A stretch of 34,452 nucleotides of DNA. Source: Betaproteobacteria bacterium RIFCSPLOWO2_02_FULL_67_26 (GTDB lineage Bacteria; Pseudomonadota; Gammaproteobacteria; Burkholderiales; SG8-41). Below the pieces are notes generated by a model, which was not told the origin of the DNA, ran no database searches, and saw nothing but the letters and a program-made list of their open reading frames with translations. Each line of letters begins with the position of its first letter. The stretch's first letter is position 1. Both the position numbers and the translations under genes were made by a program. This document shows positions 15,183 to 23,799 of this stretch, one piece after another. The stretch covers positions 14,387-48,838 of the forward strand of contig MERD01000008.1 of NCBI GenBank assembly GCA_001771935.1, written 5' to 3'.

Positions 15183-16766
15183 TTACTTGACCACCGGCGG
15201 CGTCTCGAAGGTGTGATAGGGCGGCGGCGACGGCAGCGTCCACTCCAGGCCGTGCGCGCCTTCCCACACCTTGTCACTCACTTTCTCGCCCGCGCCACGG
15301 ATGCACTTCACGACGACATAGACCAGGATCAGCTGCGACAGGCCGAAGCCGAACGAGCCGATCGAGGAAATGAAGTTGAAGTCCGCGAACTGCATATTGT
15401 AGTCCGGCACGCGGCGCGGCAGGCCGGCGAGTCCGGTGAAATGCATCGGGAAGAAGGTGATGTTGAAAAAGATCATCGACAGCCAGAAGTGCCACTTGCC
15501 GAGAAGCTCGTCGTACATGTGGCCGGTCCACTTCGGGATCCAGAAATAGACGCCGGCGAAGAGGGCGAAGAGCGATCCGGCTACCAGCACGTAGTGGAAA
15601 TGCGCCACCACATAGTAAGTGTCCTGCAACTGGATATCCACCGGTGTGATCGCCAGCACCAGCCCGGTGAAGCCGCCCATCGAGAACACGAAGATGAAGC
15701 CGCAGGCGAACAGCATCGGCGTCTCGAAGGTCAGCGAGCCCTTCCACATCGTCGCGATCCAGTTGAACACCTTCACGCCGGTCGGCACCGCGATCAGCAT
15801 GGTCGCGTACATGAAGAAGAGTTGCGCCACAGCGGGCATGCCCACCGTGAACATGTGGTGCGCCCACACGATGAACGACAGGATCGCGATCGAGGCGGTC
15901 GCGTAGACCATGGAGGAATAGCCGAACAGGGGCTTTCTCGAAAAGGTCGGCACCACCTGGGAGACGATGCCGAAGCCCGGCAGGATCATGATGTAGACCT
16001 CGGGGTGGCCGAAGAACCAGAACACGTGCTGGAACAGCACCGGGTCGCCGCCGCCGGCCGCGTTGAAGAAATTGGTGCCGAAGTGACGGTCGGTGAGGAG
16101 CATCGTGACCGCGCCCGCGAGCACTGGCATCACCGCGATCAGGAGGTAGGCGGTGATCAGCCACGTCCATACGAACAGCGGCATCTTCATCAGCGTCATC
16201 CCCGGCGCGCGCATGTTGAGGATGGTGGTGATGATGTTGATCGAGCCCATGATCGAGGACGCGCCCATGATGTGCAGCGCGAAAATCGCGAGGTCCATTC
16301 CCGGCCCCATCTGCGTCGAGAGCGGCGCGTAGATCGTCCAGCCCGCGGCGGTGGCGCCTCCCGGCACGAAGAACGAGGCGACCAGCAGGGTTGCCCCGAC
16401 CGGCAGCAGCCAGAAGCTCCAGTTGTTCATGCGCGCGAACGCCATGTCGGGGGCGCCGATCATCATCGGCACCTGCCAGTTGGCGAAGCCGACGAAGGCC
16501 GGCATGATCGCGCCGAACACCATGATCAGCCCGTGCATGCTGGTGAGCTGGTTGAAGAACTCGGGTCGCCAGAACTGCATGCCGGGCTCGAGCAGCTCGA
16601 GGCGGATGCCCATGGCGAGCAGCCCACCGATGAAGAACATGGTCAGGCTGAACACCAGGTAGAGCGTGCCGATGTCCTTGTGGTTGGTGGTGGTGATCCA
16701 GCGCATGATCCCATAGGGATGATGGGCGTGGTCGCCGTGACCGTGGTGCGCGTGGGCAGCTTCCAT
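15183..16766 (-). CDS. coxA: Cytochrome c oxidase subunit I (aa3-type)
   Basis: This is the catalytic subunit, holding heme a and the heme a3-CuB centre and reducing oxygen in the inner membrane. The 527-residue protein has the standard twelve helices. Visible hallmarks are [30 protein letters not shown], the CuB-region [20 protein letters not shown] (His-Tyr cross-link site), [11 protein letters not shown], and [16 protein letters not shown] (heme ligands). ATG 16766 is preceded by GGAG with 6-base spacing, confirming the start; the N-terminus is unusually His-rich ([13 protein letters not shown]). It follows coxB by 32 bases. Confidence 0.98.
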   Translation of the reverse strand: MEAAHAHHGHGDHAHHPYGIMRWITTTNHKDIGTLYLVFSLTMFFIGGLLAMGIRLELLEPGMQFWRPEFFNQLTSMHGLIMVFGAIMPAFVGFANWQVPMMIGAPDMAFARMNNWSFWLLPVGATLLVASFFVPGGATAAGWTIYAPLSTQMGPGMDLAIFALHIMGASSIMGSINIITTILNMRAPGMTLMKMPLFVWTWLITAYLLIAVMPVLAGAVTMLLTDRHFGTNFFNAAGGGDPVLFQHVFWFFGHPEVYIMILPGFGIVSQVVPTFSRKPLFGYSSMVYATASIAILSFIVWAHHMFTVGMPAVAQLFFMYATMLIAVPTGVKVFNWIATMWKGSLTFETPMLFACGFIFVFSMGGFTGLVLAITPVDIQLQDTYYVVAHFHYVLVAGSLFALFAGVYFWIPKWTGHMYDELLGKWHFWLSMIFFNITFFPMHFTGLAGLPRRVPDYNMQFADFNFISSIGSFGFGLSQLILVYVVVKCIRGAGEKVSDKVWEGAHGLEWTLPSPPPYHTFETPPVVK

Positions 16767-16798
16767 AGCGTTCTCCAGAATACCTTTCGTGTTCCCGT

Positions 16799-17926
16799 TT
16801 ACTTCCGCGCGGCCTTGACCTCGGCCGGCGTAACCATGTCTCCGGCCTTGTTGGCCCAGTTGTTGCGCGTGTAGGTGATGACGGCCGCGATTTCGACGTC
16901 GGACAACTGCTTGCCGAACGCCGCCATCGGCGTCGGCTTGCCGTCCTTCACCACACCGTTCAGGACGACGGCAACCTGCGCGTCCTTGGGACCCGTCACG
17001 ATCTTGGAGCCGGACAGCGCGGGGAAAGTCCCGGGCACACCCATGCCGGTCGGCTGGTGACAGGCCACGCAGTTGCCGGCGTAGATCTTCTCGCCCTGGA
17101 CCTTCAGCTCGTCCAGCGTCCACTGCTTGCCGGGATCCGGCGCTGCGGCGGCCATTTTCTTCTTCTGCTCGGCCACCCACGACGCGTACTGCTCGGGGCT
17201 CACCGCCTCGACTACGATCGGCATGAAACCGTGGTCCTTGCCGCACAGCTCGGCGCACTGCCCGCGATAAATGCCAGGGTTGTCGGCCTTGAACCAGGTG
17301 TCGCGCACGAAACCGGGGATCGCGTCCTGCTTGATGCCGAGCGCCGGCACCCACCAGGCGTGGATGACATCGTTCGCGGTGATGATGACGCGCACCTTCT
17401 TGCCCACCGGCACCACCACCGGGTTGTCCACCTCGACCAGGTAGTTTTCGCCCTTCGGCGCCTGGTTCTCGATCTGCTCGCGCGGTGTGGACAGCGTGCT
17501 GTAGAAGCTGATGCCCTCCTGCAGGTAGTCGTAGCCCCATTTCCACTGGTAGCCGGTCGCCTTGATCGTGATGTCGGGACTGGAGGTGTCCTTCATCGAG
17601 ATGATGGTCTTGGTCGCGGGCAAGGCCATCAGAACGAGAATGATAAAAGGAATAATGGTCCAAGCAATCTCGACGCCAACATGCTCGTGAAATTGCGACG
17701 CCTCGTGCCCGATCGACTTGCGATGCATGACGATGGCGTAAGTCATGAAACCGAACACCACTACGAAGATCCCAACGATGATCCACATGATCAGCGAGTG
17801 CAGATCGTAGATCTCGCGCGCGATGATGGATTGCGGCGGCTGCAGGTTGTACTGGTTGGCCAGCGCCGTCCCCGCCGCGAGCCACGCCGCCACGGCGGCC
17901 GAGGATCGTAACCCCTTGCTGATCAT
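16799..17926 (-). CDS. coxB: Cytochrome c oxidase subunit II with fused cytochrome c domain
   Basis: Subunit II accepts electrons through the binuclear CuA centre. The 375-residue protein has a signal peptide (ending ALA), two membrane helices (about 44-64 and 88-104), the aromatic [10 protein letters not shown] stretch, and CuA ligands H189, C224, C228, H232 and M235 ([14 protein letters not shown]). It then continues into a C-terminal mono-heme cytochrome c domain with CVACH at 296-300 and a likely Met ligand in PMAAFG. The fused heme domain marks a caa3-like architecture with an extra electron entry point. ATG 17926 is preceded by GAGG. It is the second gene of the operon after DUF2244. 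Confidence 0.97.
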   Translation of the reverse strand: MISKGLRSSAAVAAWLAAGTALANQYNLQPPQSIIAREIYDLHSLIMWIIVGIFVVVFGFMTYAIVMHRKSIGHEASQFHEHVGVEIAWTIIPFIILVLMALPATKTIISMKDTSSPDITIKATGYQWKWGYDYLQEGISFYSTLSTPREQIENQAPKGENYLVEVDNPVVVPVGKKVRVIITANDVIHAWWVPALGIKQDAIPGFVRDTWFKADNPGIYRGQCAELCGKDHGFMPIVVEAVSPEQYASWVAEQKKKMAAAAPDPGKQWTLDELKVQGEKIYAGNCVACHQPTGMGVPGTFPALSGSKIVTGPKDAQVAVVLNGVVKDGKPTPMAAFGKQLSDVEIAAVITYTRNNWANKAGDMVTPAEVKAARK

Positions 17927-17972
17927 GCTTCCCTCACCTGAGTATCGTTAGCGTTATGGTGCGGAGCCTGCG

Positions 17973-18440
17973 CTACCCCAAGCGGCGCTTCAGCGCGCGC
18001 GCCAGGTCGAGCCGCTGCGCGTCGTTCATATAGTGGCCGATCTCCAGCTCCCGGCCGTGGGAACGCAACGCGAGCCGGCCGCCGTCCCCGCTGGCGATCA
18101 CGCGCGCCCAGCACCGGTTGAACTCGAACCGCTGCGTGCGCCCCGCCTCGTGCCGCTCGACTTCCACCCGGTCGCCGTCGATCGCGACGCGCTCGTAGTC
18201 CGCGGCATGGCGATCCACGGTGCGGAACGCCAGGTACAGCACCAGCATCTCGAGCCCCGCGAACGGCAGGACCATCCACGCGCCGAGCGCCGCGAACGCA
18301 CTGGCAATGCCGACCGAAACCACGAAGAGAAAGGCAAAAACAAGAAACCTGCCGGTGGTGCTGAGCGAGTTATTGCGGCGGGCGACCAGCGAAAATTCAG
18401 CCGCGTGCGCTACCTCGCTGCAATCCATCCCTGCGGTCAT
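17973..18440 (-). CDS. DUF2244-family membrane protein
   Basis: This protein of about 155 residues contains FSLVARRNNSLSTTGRF near the N-terminus, two close membrane helices (FLVFAFLFVVSVGIASAF and VLPFAGLEMLVLYLAF), then a basic and acidic C-terminal domain with AIDGDRVEVERHEAGR and RALKRRLG. This is the DUF2244 layout, often found with oxidase genes. The start is uncertain: ATG 18440 is preferred, with GTG 18449 and ATG 18428 as alternatives and no clear ribosome-binding site. A sigma-70-like promoter lies at 18477-18505, so this gene probably leads the cox operon. Biochemical role unknown. Confidence 0.85.
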   Translation of the reverse strand: MTAGMDCSEVAHAAEFSLVARRNNSLSTTGRFLVFAFLFVVSVGIASAFAALGAWMVLPFAGLEMLVLYLAFRTVDRHAADYERVAIDGDRVEVERHEAGRTQRFEFNRCWARVIASGDGGRLALRSHGRELEIGHYMNDAQRLDLARALKRRLG

Positions 18441-18476
18441 TGTCTGCACGCGCCGATATCCGCATTGAGCGTGTGG

Positions 18477-18505
18477 AATTTATCACAGCCCCCTCGTCTA
18501 GGCAA
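18477..18505 (-). promoter_or_regulatory. Probable promoter of the DUF2244-coxBAC operon
   Basis: On the minus strand TTGCCT (18505-18500) and TAAATT (18482-18477) are separated by exactly 17 bases. Each hexamer matches the sigma-70 consensus at 4 of 6 positions. It lies about 37 bases upstream of the preferred DUF2244 start and is the only good candidate in the bioD-DUF2244 gap. Confidence 0.55.
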
Positions 18506-18534
18506 CCGATGGACAAGGCAAAAACTTCTGTATT

Positions 18535-18548
18535 CGCAACAAGTTGCG
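18535..18548. promoter_or_regulatory. Palindrome upstream of the cox operon promoter
   Basis: CGCAAC-AA-GTTGCG (18535-18548) is a perfect dyad with a 2-base centre, located 30 bases upstream of the -35 of the cox promoter and 10 bases after the bioD stop. It could be an operator site or a weak hairpin at the end of the bio transcript. The 2-base centre is tight for a terminator loop and the nearest T-run (TTTTT) on the minus strand is several bases away. Confidence 0.4.
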
Positions 18549-18557
18549 GCGCGCGGA

Positions 18558-19259
18558 TCACAGCGAATTGCCAGCGCCCAGCGCGGCCGCAATAGCGGCA
18601 GGATCAGGCGCGGAAGAGTGGGCAATGCGGGCGATCAACGGCGCCGTGATAAGCGCTTCCAGCGTTCGCACGTTGTCCTCGACCGCGGCCATCGCCGGAT
18701 CGATGTGATTGGCGACCCAGCCGGCGAGCCTCAAGCCGCGAGCGAGGATGGATTCGGCGGTCAACAGCGCGTGATTCAGGCAGCCGAGCCGCAAGCCGAC
18801 AACCAGCACTACCGGCAGCGCGAGCCGCGTGGCCATGTGCGCGCTATCGGTATCCGCGCCGAGCGGCACCCGAAAACCGCCCGCGCCCTCCACGACCACC
18901 ACTTCCGCCAGCGCAGCGAGGGCACGGAAGCTCCGCTCGATGCGATCAAGCGTGATCGTCACCCCGGCCTGCTGCGCGGCGATGTGCGGCGCGATGGGCG
19001 GCGCAAAGCAGTACGGATTGGCGTGCTCGCGCGGAACGGAAATGGTACTGGCCGCGATCAACCGCTCGACGTCGTCGTTGACGAGCCCGTCTGCGCCAGG
19101 CACGGCGCCGCTTGCGACCGGCTTCATTCCAACTGCCTTCACGCCACGGGCCGCAAAAGCCCGCAGCAGGCTGCACGCGACGAGGGTCTTGCCGACTCCG
19201 GTGTCGGTTCCCGTCACAAAAAAGCCGTGGATCGTGGATCGTGGGTCGTGGGTCGGCAA
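18558..19259 (-). CDS. bioD: Dethiobiotin synthetase
   Basis: BioD forms the ureido ring of dethiobiotin from 7,8-diaminopelargonic acid, CO2 and ATP. The 233-residue protein has the P-loop GTDTGVGKT (17-25), VGMKPVASGA, the catalytic EGAGGFRVPLGADTD segment, and VVLVVGLRLGCLNHALLTAE. The start is probably TTG 19259, preceded by AAGG about 8 bases upstream and 10 bases after the bioC stop. The first dozen codons are made of the 7-bp repeat at 19227-19254, giving the non-family residues THDPRSTIH before FFVTG. It is the last gene of bioB-F-H-C-D. Confidence 0.95.
   Translation of the reverse strand: MPTHDPRSTIHGFFVTGTDTGVGKTLVACSLLRAFAARGVKAVGMKPVASGAVPGADGLVNDDVERLIAASTISVPREHANPYCFAPPIAPHIAAQQAGVTITLDRIERSFRALAALAEVVVVEGAGGFRVPLGADTDSAHMATRLALPVVLVVGLRLGCLNHALLTAESILARGLRLAGWVANHIDPAMAAVEDNVRTLEALITAPLIARIAHSSAPDPAAIAAALGAGNSL
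19227..19254. repeat. Four heptamer repeats inside the 5' end of bioD
   Basis: Four tandem 7-bp units occur: GTGGATC twice (19227-19240) and GTGGGTC twice (19241-19254). They lie within codons 2-11 of bioD if TTG 19259 is the start. As 7 is not a multiple of 3, gain or loss of one unit would change the reading frame. Confidence 0.85.
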
Positions 19260-19269
19260 ATCAAGACCT

Positions 19270-20151
19270 TTATCCGTTGCGGGGCTTGATGTCGAAGACG
19301 GGGCGGCCGGCGGGGCTCACGCGCGGTTGCGATTTCCAGGCATGGCCGTAGACCACTTCAAAACTCGCCGGGAGCTTCCCGTCGCGGCGGAACGCCTCGT
19401 AATTCCGCGCCACCCGCGCGAGCAGCGACTTGCCGGCAAGGCCCGGGGGGCGGCCGCGCGTGACGTTGTGCGCGCCGATCGCCTTGAGGTCGCGCATCAG
19501 CCCTTTCACGTCGTCGTAGGTCAGGGTCACCACCTCCATGTCCATCACCGGATCGGCGAAGCCGGAGGCCACCAGCGTGTCGCCGATGTCGTGCATGTCG
19601 ACGAAGCGGTGCACATGGGTGTAGCGGTCCACGCCCTGGAAGGAGGCCCGCAGCTCCTTCAGCGTGTCGGGCCCGAAGGTGCTGAAGAGGAGCAAGCCCC
19701 CCGGCGCCAGCACGCGGTGCAACTCGGCAAAAGCGCGCTGCGGCTCGTTGACCCATTGCACCGCCAGGTTCGACCAGACCATGCCGGCGCAGCCGGTCGC
19801 GAGCGGCACCTGCTCGATGTCGCCGCAAACCGCGGCGAGCCGTGACCCATTGCGGTCGAGCAGTCGTCGCCACCATGGGCGCCGAGCCCGCGCGCGCCGA
19901 GCCATCGCGAGCGCGAGGTCGAGCGCGATCACGCGCGCGCGCGGCCGGCGCGAGAGCAGCCCCGCGACCGCATTGCCGGTGCCGCTGCCGGCGTCGAGGA
20001 TCAGCGCCGGGTCGAGCTTGATGTAATCGAGCCGCGCGAGCATGCGCCGGCAGACCTCGTTCTGCAGCACCGCCGCCGCGTCGTAAGTCGCCGCGGTTGC
20101 CTCGAAGGCGCGCCGCACCAGCCGCTTGTCCACCGTCAACGCGTCATTCAT
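19270..20151 (-). CDS. bioC: Malonyl-ACP O-methyltransferase
   Basis: BioC methylates the free carboxyl of malonyl-ACP to prime pimelate synthesis by the fatty acid machinery. The 293-residue protein has SAM-binding motif I ILDAGSGTGNAVAGLLSRRP, motif II-like DIEQVPL, and CAGMVWSNLAVQWVNEPQRA followed by LAPGGLLLFSTFGPDTLKEL, typical of BioC. The N-terminal DKRLVRRAFEATAATYDAAA segment also fits. ATG 20151 gives MNDALTVDKR and overlaps the bioH stop by 8 bp. The protein is cytoplasmic and pairs functionally with BioH, encoded just upstream. Confidence 0.95.
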   Translation of the reverse strand: MNDALTVDKRLVRRAFEATAATYDAAAVLQNEVCRRMLARLDYIKLDPALILDAGSGTGNAVAGLLSRRPRARVIALDLALAMARRARARRPWWRRLLDRNGSRLAAVCGDIEQVPLATGCAGMVWSNLAVQWVNEPQRAFAELHRVLAPGGLLLFSTFGPDTLKELRASFQGVDRYTHVHRFVDMHDIGDTLVASGFADPVMDMEVVTLTYDDVKGLMRDLKAIGAHNVTRGRPPGLAGKSLLARVARNYEAFRRDGKLPASFEVVYGHAWKSQPRVSPAGRPVFDIKPRNG

Positions 20152-20878
20152 CGAAAAAGTCCCGCAACGCCCGCGCCACCCGCGCCGGCTGCGACAGGAA
20201 CGGCGCATGCGCGCATGACCGCAGCAGGCGAAAACGCGCGTCGGGCAGCGCCGCGGCAAGCCGGCGTCCCGCCGCGGGCGGCACGATGCGATCGCGTGCG
20301 CCATGCAATACCAGCGCCGGCTGCCGCACCCGGGGCAGCTCGCGCCGCAAATCGGCGCTCGACAGCAGAGCGAGGCCCGCAGCCAGCACGGAGTGAGGCG
20401 GGCTTCGCTCGTACAACCGCTGCAGCACGCCGGCGACCCGCTGCCCGCGCGAGTCGCCCCTCGCCTGTACCGCGACAAATCGCGCCAGCGTGCCGGCGCG
20501 GTCATCAACGAGTGCCCGCTCGAATTCGCTCAGCACCGCGGGCGCCGTCGCGCACGGCCAGCCGGGCCGGCTCGTGAAGCACGGGGTCGTCGCAATCAAT
20601 GCCAGGCGCTGGACCTGGAGTGGCGCGCGCCGCGCCCAGGCCAGCGCGGCTTCGCCCCCGAGCGACCAGCCGACGACACCGCAGCGGCGTGGCGCAGCGC
20701 GGGCAATGGCGGCAACCATCGCCTCCAGCGAGTGTGCCGCGCGCGCCGTATCGGCGCCGTATCCGGGCAGCGGCTGGGCGTGGACGCGAAACCGCGGCTC
20801 CAGCCGCCACGCGAAATCGTCCCAAGCGCCGGCGCCGCTTCCCCAGCCGTGCAGCAGCACGACGTCGCGCACTTTCAT
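20144..20878 (-). CDS. bioH: Pimeloyl-ACP methyl ester esterase
   Basis: BioH removes the methyl group from pimeloyl-ACP methyl ester and so ends chain elongation. The 244-residue alpha/beta hydrolase has the oxyanion-hole region LLHGWGSGAGAWDD, nucleophile S72 in GWSLGG, acid D196 in LHGARDRIVPP, and H224 in CAHAPFLS, a complete catalytic triad. Start ATG 20878 overlaps the bioF stop as ATGA. Place between bioF and bioC removes most doubt among alpha/beta hydrolases. Confidence 0.93.
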   Translation of the reverse strand: MKVRDVVLLHGWGSGAGAWDDFAWRLEPRFRVHAQPLPGYGADTARAAHSLEAMVAAIARAAPRRCGVVGWSLGGEAALAWARRAPLQVQRLALIATTPCFTSRPGWPCATAPAVLSEFERALVDDRAGTLARFVAVQARGDSRGQRVAGVLQRLYERSPPHSVLAAGLALLSSADLRRELPRVRQPALVLHGARDRIVPPAAGRRLAAALPDARFRLLRSCAHAPFLSQPARVARALRDFFDE

Positions 20879-22029
20879 TGCAGCGCGTTGAGCGCGCCGG
20901 CGAGACGCTCGACTTCGGCAGGCTCGTGCGCGGCTGAAAGCGAGATGCGCAGCCGCGCGGTGCCCTGCGGCACGGTGGGCGGGCGGATCGCCGGCACCAG
21001 CAGGCCGTCTCGGGCGAGCCGCCCGGACACCGCGACGGCCTCGTCGTTGCCACCGATCACGAGCGGCTGGATCGCGGTCGTCGAAGGCGCGAGCCGCCAG
21101 CGCCGGGTTTGCAGGCGGTCCCGCAGCAGCGCGATCAGCTCCCGAAGCCGGGCCCGCCGCCAGTCTTCACGGCGGATGAGGTCGAGACTTTTCACGAGCG
21201 CCAGCGACAGCAGCGGCGGCGGCGCGGTCGTGTAGACGTAGGGCCGCGCGCGCTGGATGAGCGATTCGATGACCTCCGCCGCGCCCGCCACGAAAGCCCC
21301 GCACACGCCCGCCGCCTTCCCCAGCGTCGCCATGAGGATCACGCGCGGGGAACGCACGCCGAAATGCGCGAGGGTTCCCCGCCCCTCCGGCCCCAGCACC
21401 CCGAAGCCGTGCGCGTCATCGAGCAACAACCAGGCATCGTAGCGCTCCGCGAGGGAAACCAGCTCCGGCACGGGCGCGATGTCGCCGTCCATGCTGAACA
21501 CCGCGTCGGTGACGATCAGCCTGCGGCGCGCGCGCGAGGCGGCGAGCAGCCGTTCCAGCGCATCGAGGTCGAGGTGCGGATAGCGCTTGAGCGCCGCGCG
21601 CGAAAGCAGCGCGGCATCGTTGAGCGACGCGTGATTCAGGCGGTCGGCGAATACCGCGTCTTCCCGGCCCGTCAGCGCCGTCACGACGCCGATGTTCGCC
21701 AGGTAGCCGCTGGAAAACAGCAGCGCGCGCGGCAGGCCGGCAAAGGCGGCGAGCCGCTCCTCCAGCGCGTGGTGCGCGGCCGAATGGCCCAGTATGAGAT
21801 GGGAGGCGCCAGCGCCAACGCCGTAGCGCGCGGCGCCCTGCCGCGCCGCCTCGATCAGCTCCGGGTGAGCGGCGAGCCCGAGGTAATCGTTACTGCAGAA
21901 CGCGACATATTCCCGGCCGTCCACCGTGACCCGCGCGCCTTGCGGCGATTCCAGCACGCGCCGAGTGCGCCTCAGGCCCTGCTCGCTCAGTTCCGACAGT
22001 TCGTCGGCCAGCGCGGAGAAGATTGTCAC
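20875..22029 (-). CDS. bioF: 8-amino-7-oxononanoate synthase
   Basis: BioF condenses pimeloyl-ACP (or -CoA) with L-alanine in a PLP-dependent reaction. The 384-residue protein has [66 protein letters not shown] and the PLP lysine K238 in [11 protein letters not shown]. The start is GTG 22029 (overlapping the bioB TGA as GTGA); it gives [14 protein letters not shown]. The length is typical. Confidence 0.96.
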   Translation of the reverse strand: MTIFSALADELSELSEQGLRRTRRVLESPQGARVTVDGREYVAFCSNDYLGLAAHPELIEAARQGAARYGVGAGASHLILGHSAAHHALEERLAAFAGLPRALLFSSGYLANIGVVTALTGREDAVFADRLNHASLNDAALLSRAALKRYPHLDLDALERLLAASRARRRLIVTDAVFSMDGDIAPVPELVSLAERYDAWLLLDDAHGFGVLGPEGRGTLAHFGVRSPRVILMATLGKAAGVCGAFVAGAAEVIESLIQRARPYVYTTAPPPLLSLALVKSLDLIRREDWRRARLRELIALLRDRLQTRRWRLAPSTTAIQPLVIGGNDEAVAVSGRLARDGLLVPAIRPPTVPQGTARLRISLSAAHEPAEVERLAGALNALQ

Positions 22030-23024
22030 GACTCACCCGGCAGGCCCATGGGCCGCAGGCCGAGCTTGGCGAACAGCGCGCGGTCGGCGTCCACATCGGG
22101 ATTGCCGGTGGTGAGCAGCTTCTCGCCGTAGAAAATCGAGTTGGCGCCGGCGAAGAAGCACAGCGCCTGGACGGCTTCCGCCATTTCCTGGCGGCCGGCG
22201 GAGAGCCGCACCATGGCCTTCGGCATGGTGATGCGCGCGCAGGCGATGGTGCGCACAAATTCGAGAGGGTCGAGCGGCGGCGTCCCGTGCAGCGGCGTTC
22301 CCGGCACCTGCACCAGGTTGTTGATCGGCACCGATTCCGGGTACGGGTCCATGCTGGCGAGCTGGGCGATGAGGCCGGCGCGGGTGCGGCGCGACTCGCC
22401 CATGCCCACTATGCCGCCGCAGCAGACGTGGATGCCGGCGCGGCGCACGCGCCCGAGCGTCTCCAGCCGGTCGTCCTGGGTGCGCGTGGTGATGATCTCG
22501 CCGTAGAACTCGGGGGCGGTATCGACATTGTGGTTGTAGTAATCCAGGCCCGCGGCCTTGAGCTGCTCGGCCTGCCCCGCCTTCAGCATGCCCAGCGTCG
22601 CGCAGGTCTCGAGCCCCTCGGCGCGCACCGCCCGCACCATCTCCGCCACCTGGTCGAGGTCGCGCTGTTTCGGGCCGCGCCATGCGGCGCCCATGCAGAA
22701 GCGCGTCGCGCCGTTACGCTTCGCCAGCCGCGCCGCAGCCACTACCTGATCGAGCGGGAGCAACTTTTCGTCGGCGACGCCGGTGTGATAGCGCGCGGCC
22801 TGCGGGCAATAGGCGCAGTCCTCCGGGCAGCCGCCGGTCTTCACCGAAATCAGGGTGGAAAGCTGGACCGCGTGGGGGTCGAAATGGCTCCGGTGCACGC
22901 CGTGCGCGCGGTAGATCAGGTCGTTGAACGGCAGGTCGAACAGCGCTTCGACTTGTCGCGCGCTCCAGCGCCCGGCGATGTCAGCGGCAGCAGGCGGGAA
23001 CTCGTTAAGGTTAGGGGTATCCAT
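22026..23024 (-). CDS. bioB: Biotin synthase
   Basis: BioB inserts sulfur into dethiobiotin by radical SAM chemistry. The 332-residue protein has the [4Fe-4S]-binding CPEDCAYC with C66, C70 and C73, [50 protein letters not shown] and the second-cluster region with [10 protein letters not shown] (Arg ligand). It leads the bioB-F-H-C-D operon. The divergent comF gene lies close by, so promoter elements overlap comF coding sequence. No BirA-type operator was recognised. Confidence 0.97.
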   Translation of the reverse strand: MDTPNLNEFPPAAADIAGRWSARQVEALFDLPFNDLIYRAHGVHRSHFDPHAVQLSTLISVKTGGCPEDCAYCPQAARYHTGVADEKLLPLDQVVAAARLAKRNGATRFCMGAAWRGPKQRDLDQVAEMVRAVRAEGLETCATLGMLKAGQAEQLKAAGLDYYNHNVDTAPEFYGEIITTRTQDDRLETLGRVRRAGIHVCCGGIVGMGESRRTRAGLIAQLASMDPYPESVPINNLVQVPGTPLHGTPPLDPLEFVRTIACARITMPKAMVRLSAGRQEMAEAVQALCFFAGANSIFYGEKLLTTGNPDVDADRALFAKLGLRPMGLPGES

Positions 23025-23051
23025 GAGGCTCCGTCGATGGGACCGGGAAAA

Positions 23052-23798
23052 ATGTTGCGTTTTGAGACACTTGCATCTTCGGCCCGGTTTCGGGGCTTGT
23101 CAAATTCTGTTCCTCGATTATTAAACAACTGCTTCGTGCGTGCACGCCGCCTGCTGCCGCAATCGTGCCTGCTGTGCGGGGTGAACGGCGCCCACGGGCC
23201 GTTCTGCGAGGCGTGCCAGGCGGACCTGCCCTGGTTGCCACGCGGCCGCTGCCGCGTGTGCGCCCTTCCGCTCGCGAGCGGTTCCGTGTGCGGAGCGTGT
23301 CTCGAGCGGCCGCCACGCTTCGACGCGGTCGAAGCCGCATTCGCCTACCGCTTCCCGGTGAATGCGCTGATCCTCGCCTTCAAGTACGGCGGCCGGCTGG
23401 CGCTGGCGCGGGGGCTCGGCGAGGCGCTCGCGCGCGCGGCCACGCGAGACGTGGATGCCATCGTGCCGATGCCGCTCTCGCCGGCACGGCTCGCCGGGCG
23501 CGGCTTCAACCAGGCGCTCGAGATCGCACGGGTGGTCGCGGCGCTGACGGGAATTCCCCTGCTGCGCGATGCATGCCGCAAGGTGGCCGATACGCCGCCG
23601 CAGGCAGCGCTGCCATGGCGCGAGCGCGCGAACAACGTCCGCCGCGCCTTCGTCTGCGACGCCGATCTCGAGGGCAGGCGGGTCGCCGCGGTGGACGACG
23701 TGCTGACTACCGGTGCGACGTTGAACGAGCTGGCGCGCGTGCTGCGCAGGGCGGGCGCTGTCGAAGTGGTGGGATGGGTGGTGGCGCGAGCGCTGTGA
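23052..23798 (+). CDS. comF: ComF-family phosphoribosyltransferase-like protein
   Basis: The protein has the double zinc-finger N-terminus of ComF ([19 protein letters not shown] and CGACL). A phosphoribosyltransferase fold follows, with [21 protein letters not shown] and the PRPP-binding [20 protein letters not shown]. ComF proteins are needed for natural DNA uptake in some bacteria; their reaction is not established. From ATG 23052 the length is 248 residues, but starts at 23037 (ATG) or 23136 (GTG) are possible since the family usually begins shortly before the first cysteine pair. Its stop lies one base from the convergent mshN stop. It adjoins a biotin operon, as in many proteobacteria. 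Confidence 0.9.
   Translation: MLRFETLASSARFRGLSNSVPRLLNNCFVRARRLLPQSCLLCGVNGAHGPFCEACQADLPWLPRGRCRVCALPLASGSVCGACLERPPRFDAVEAAFAYRFPVNALILAFKYGGRLALARGLGEALARAATRDVDAIVPMPLSPARLAGRGFNQALEIARVVAALTGIPLLRDACRKVADTPPQAALPWRERANNVRRAFVCDADLEGRRVAAVDDVLTTGATLNELARVLRRAGAVEVVGWVVARAL
23075..23103 (-). promoter_or_regulatory. Candidate bioB promoter
   Basis: A perfect -35 TTGACA (23103-23098 on the minus strand) and a weak -10 GAAGAT (23080-23075) are 17 bases apart. The -10 lies about 50 bases upstream of the bioB ATG. It would fall inside comF if that gene starts at 23052. The -35 is strong and the -10 poor. Confidence 0.38.
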
Positions 23799-23799
23799 G

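Noticed and set aside
12793-16874. Long plus-strand open frames opposite SURF1, coxC and coxA
   Set aside because: They are shadows of strongly conserved minus-strand oxidase genes. Their products are His/Arg-rich and resemble nothing; only the short DUF2909-type gene at 13136-13330 is retained.
16767-17885. Extension of the coxA frame upstream through coxB
   Set aside because: The sequence upstream of ATG 16766 is a shifted frame of coxB. The GGAG ribosome-binding site and conserved N-terminus support the ATG at 16766.
19227-19254. Heptamer arrays as CRISPR or transposon ends
   Set aside because: Units are only 7-8 bp without spacers, with four or fewer copies and no target-site duplication or transposase nearby.
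22925-23110. BirA operator upstream of bioB
   Set aside because: No sequence like the BirA half-sites TTGTAAACC / GGTTTACAA was found, so control by BirA is not supported here.
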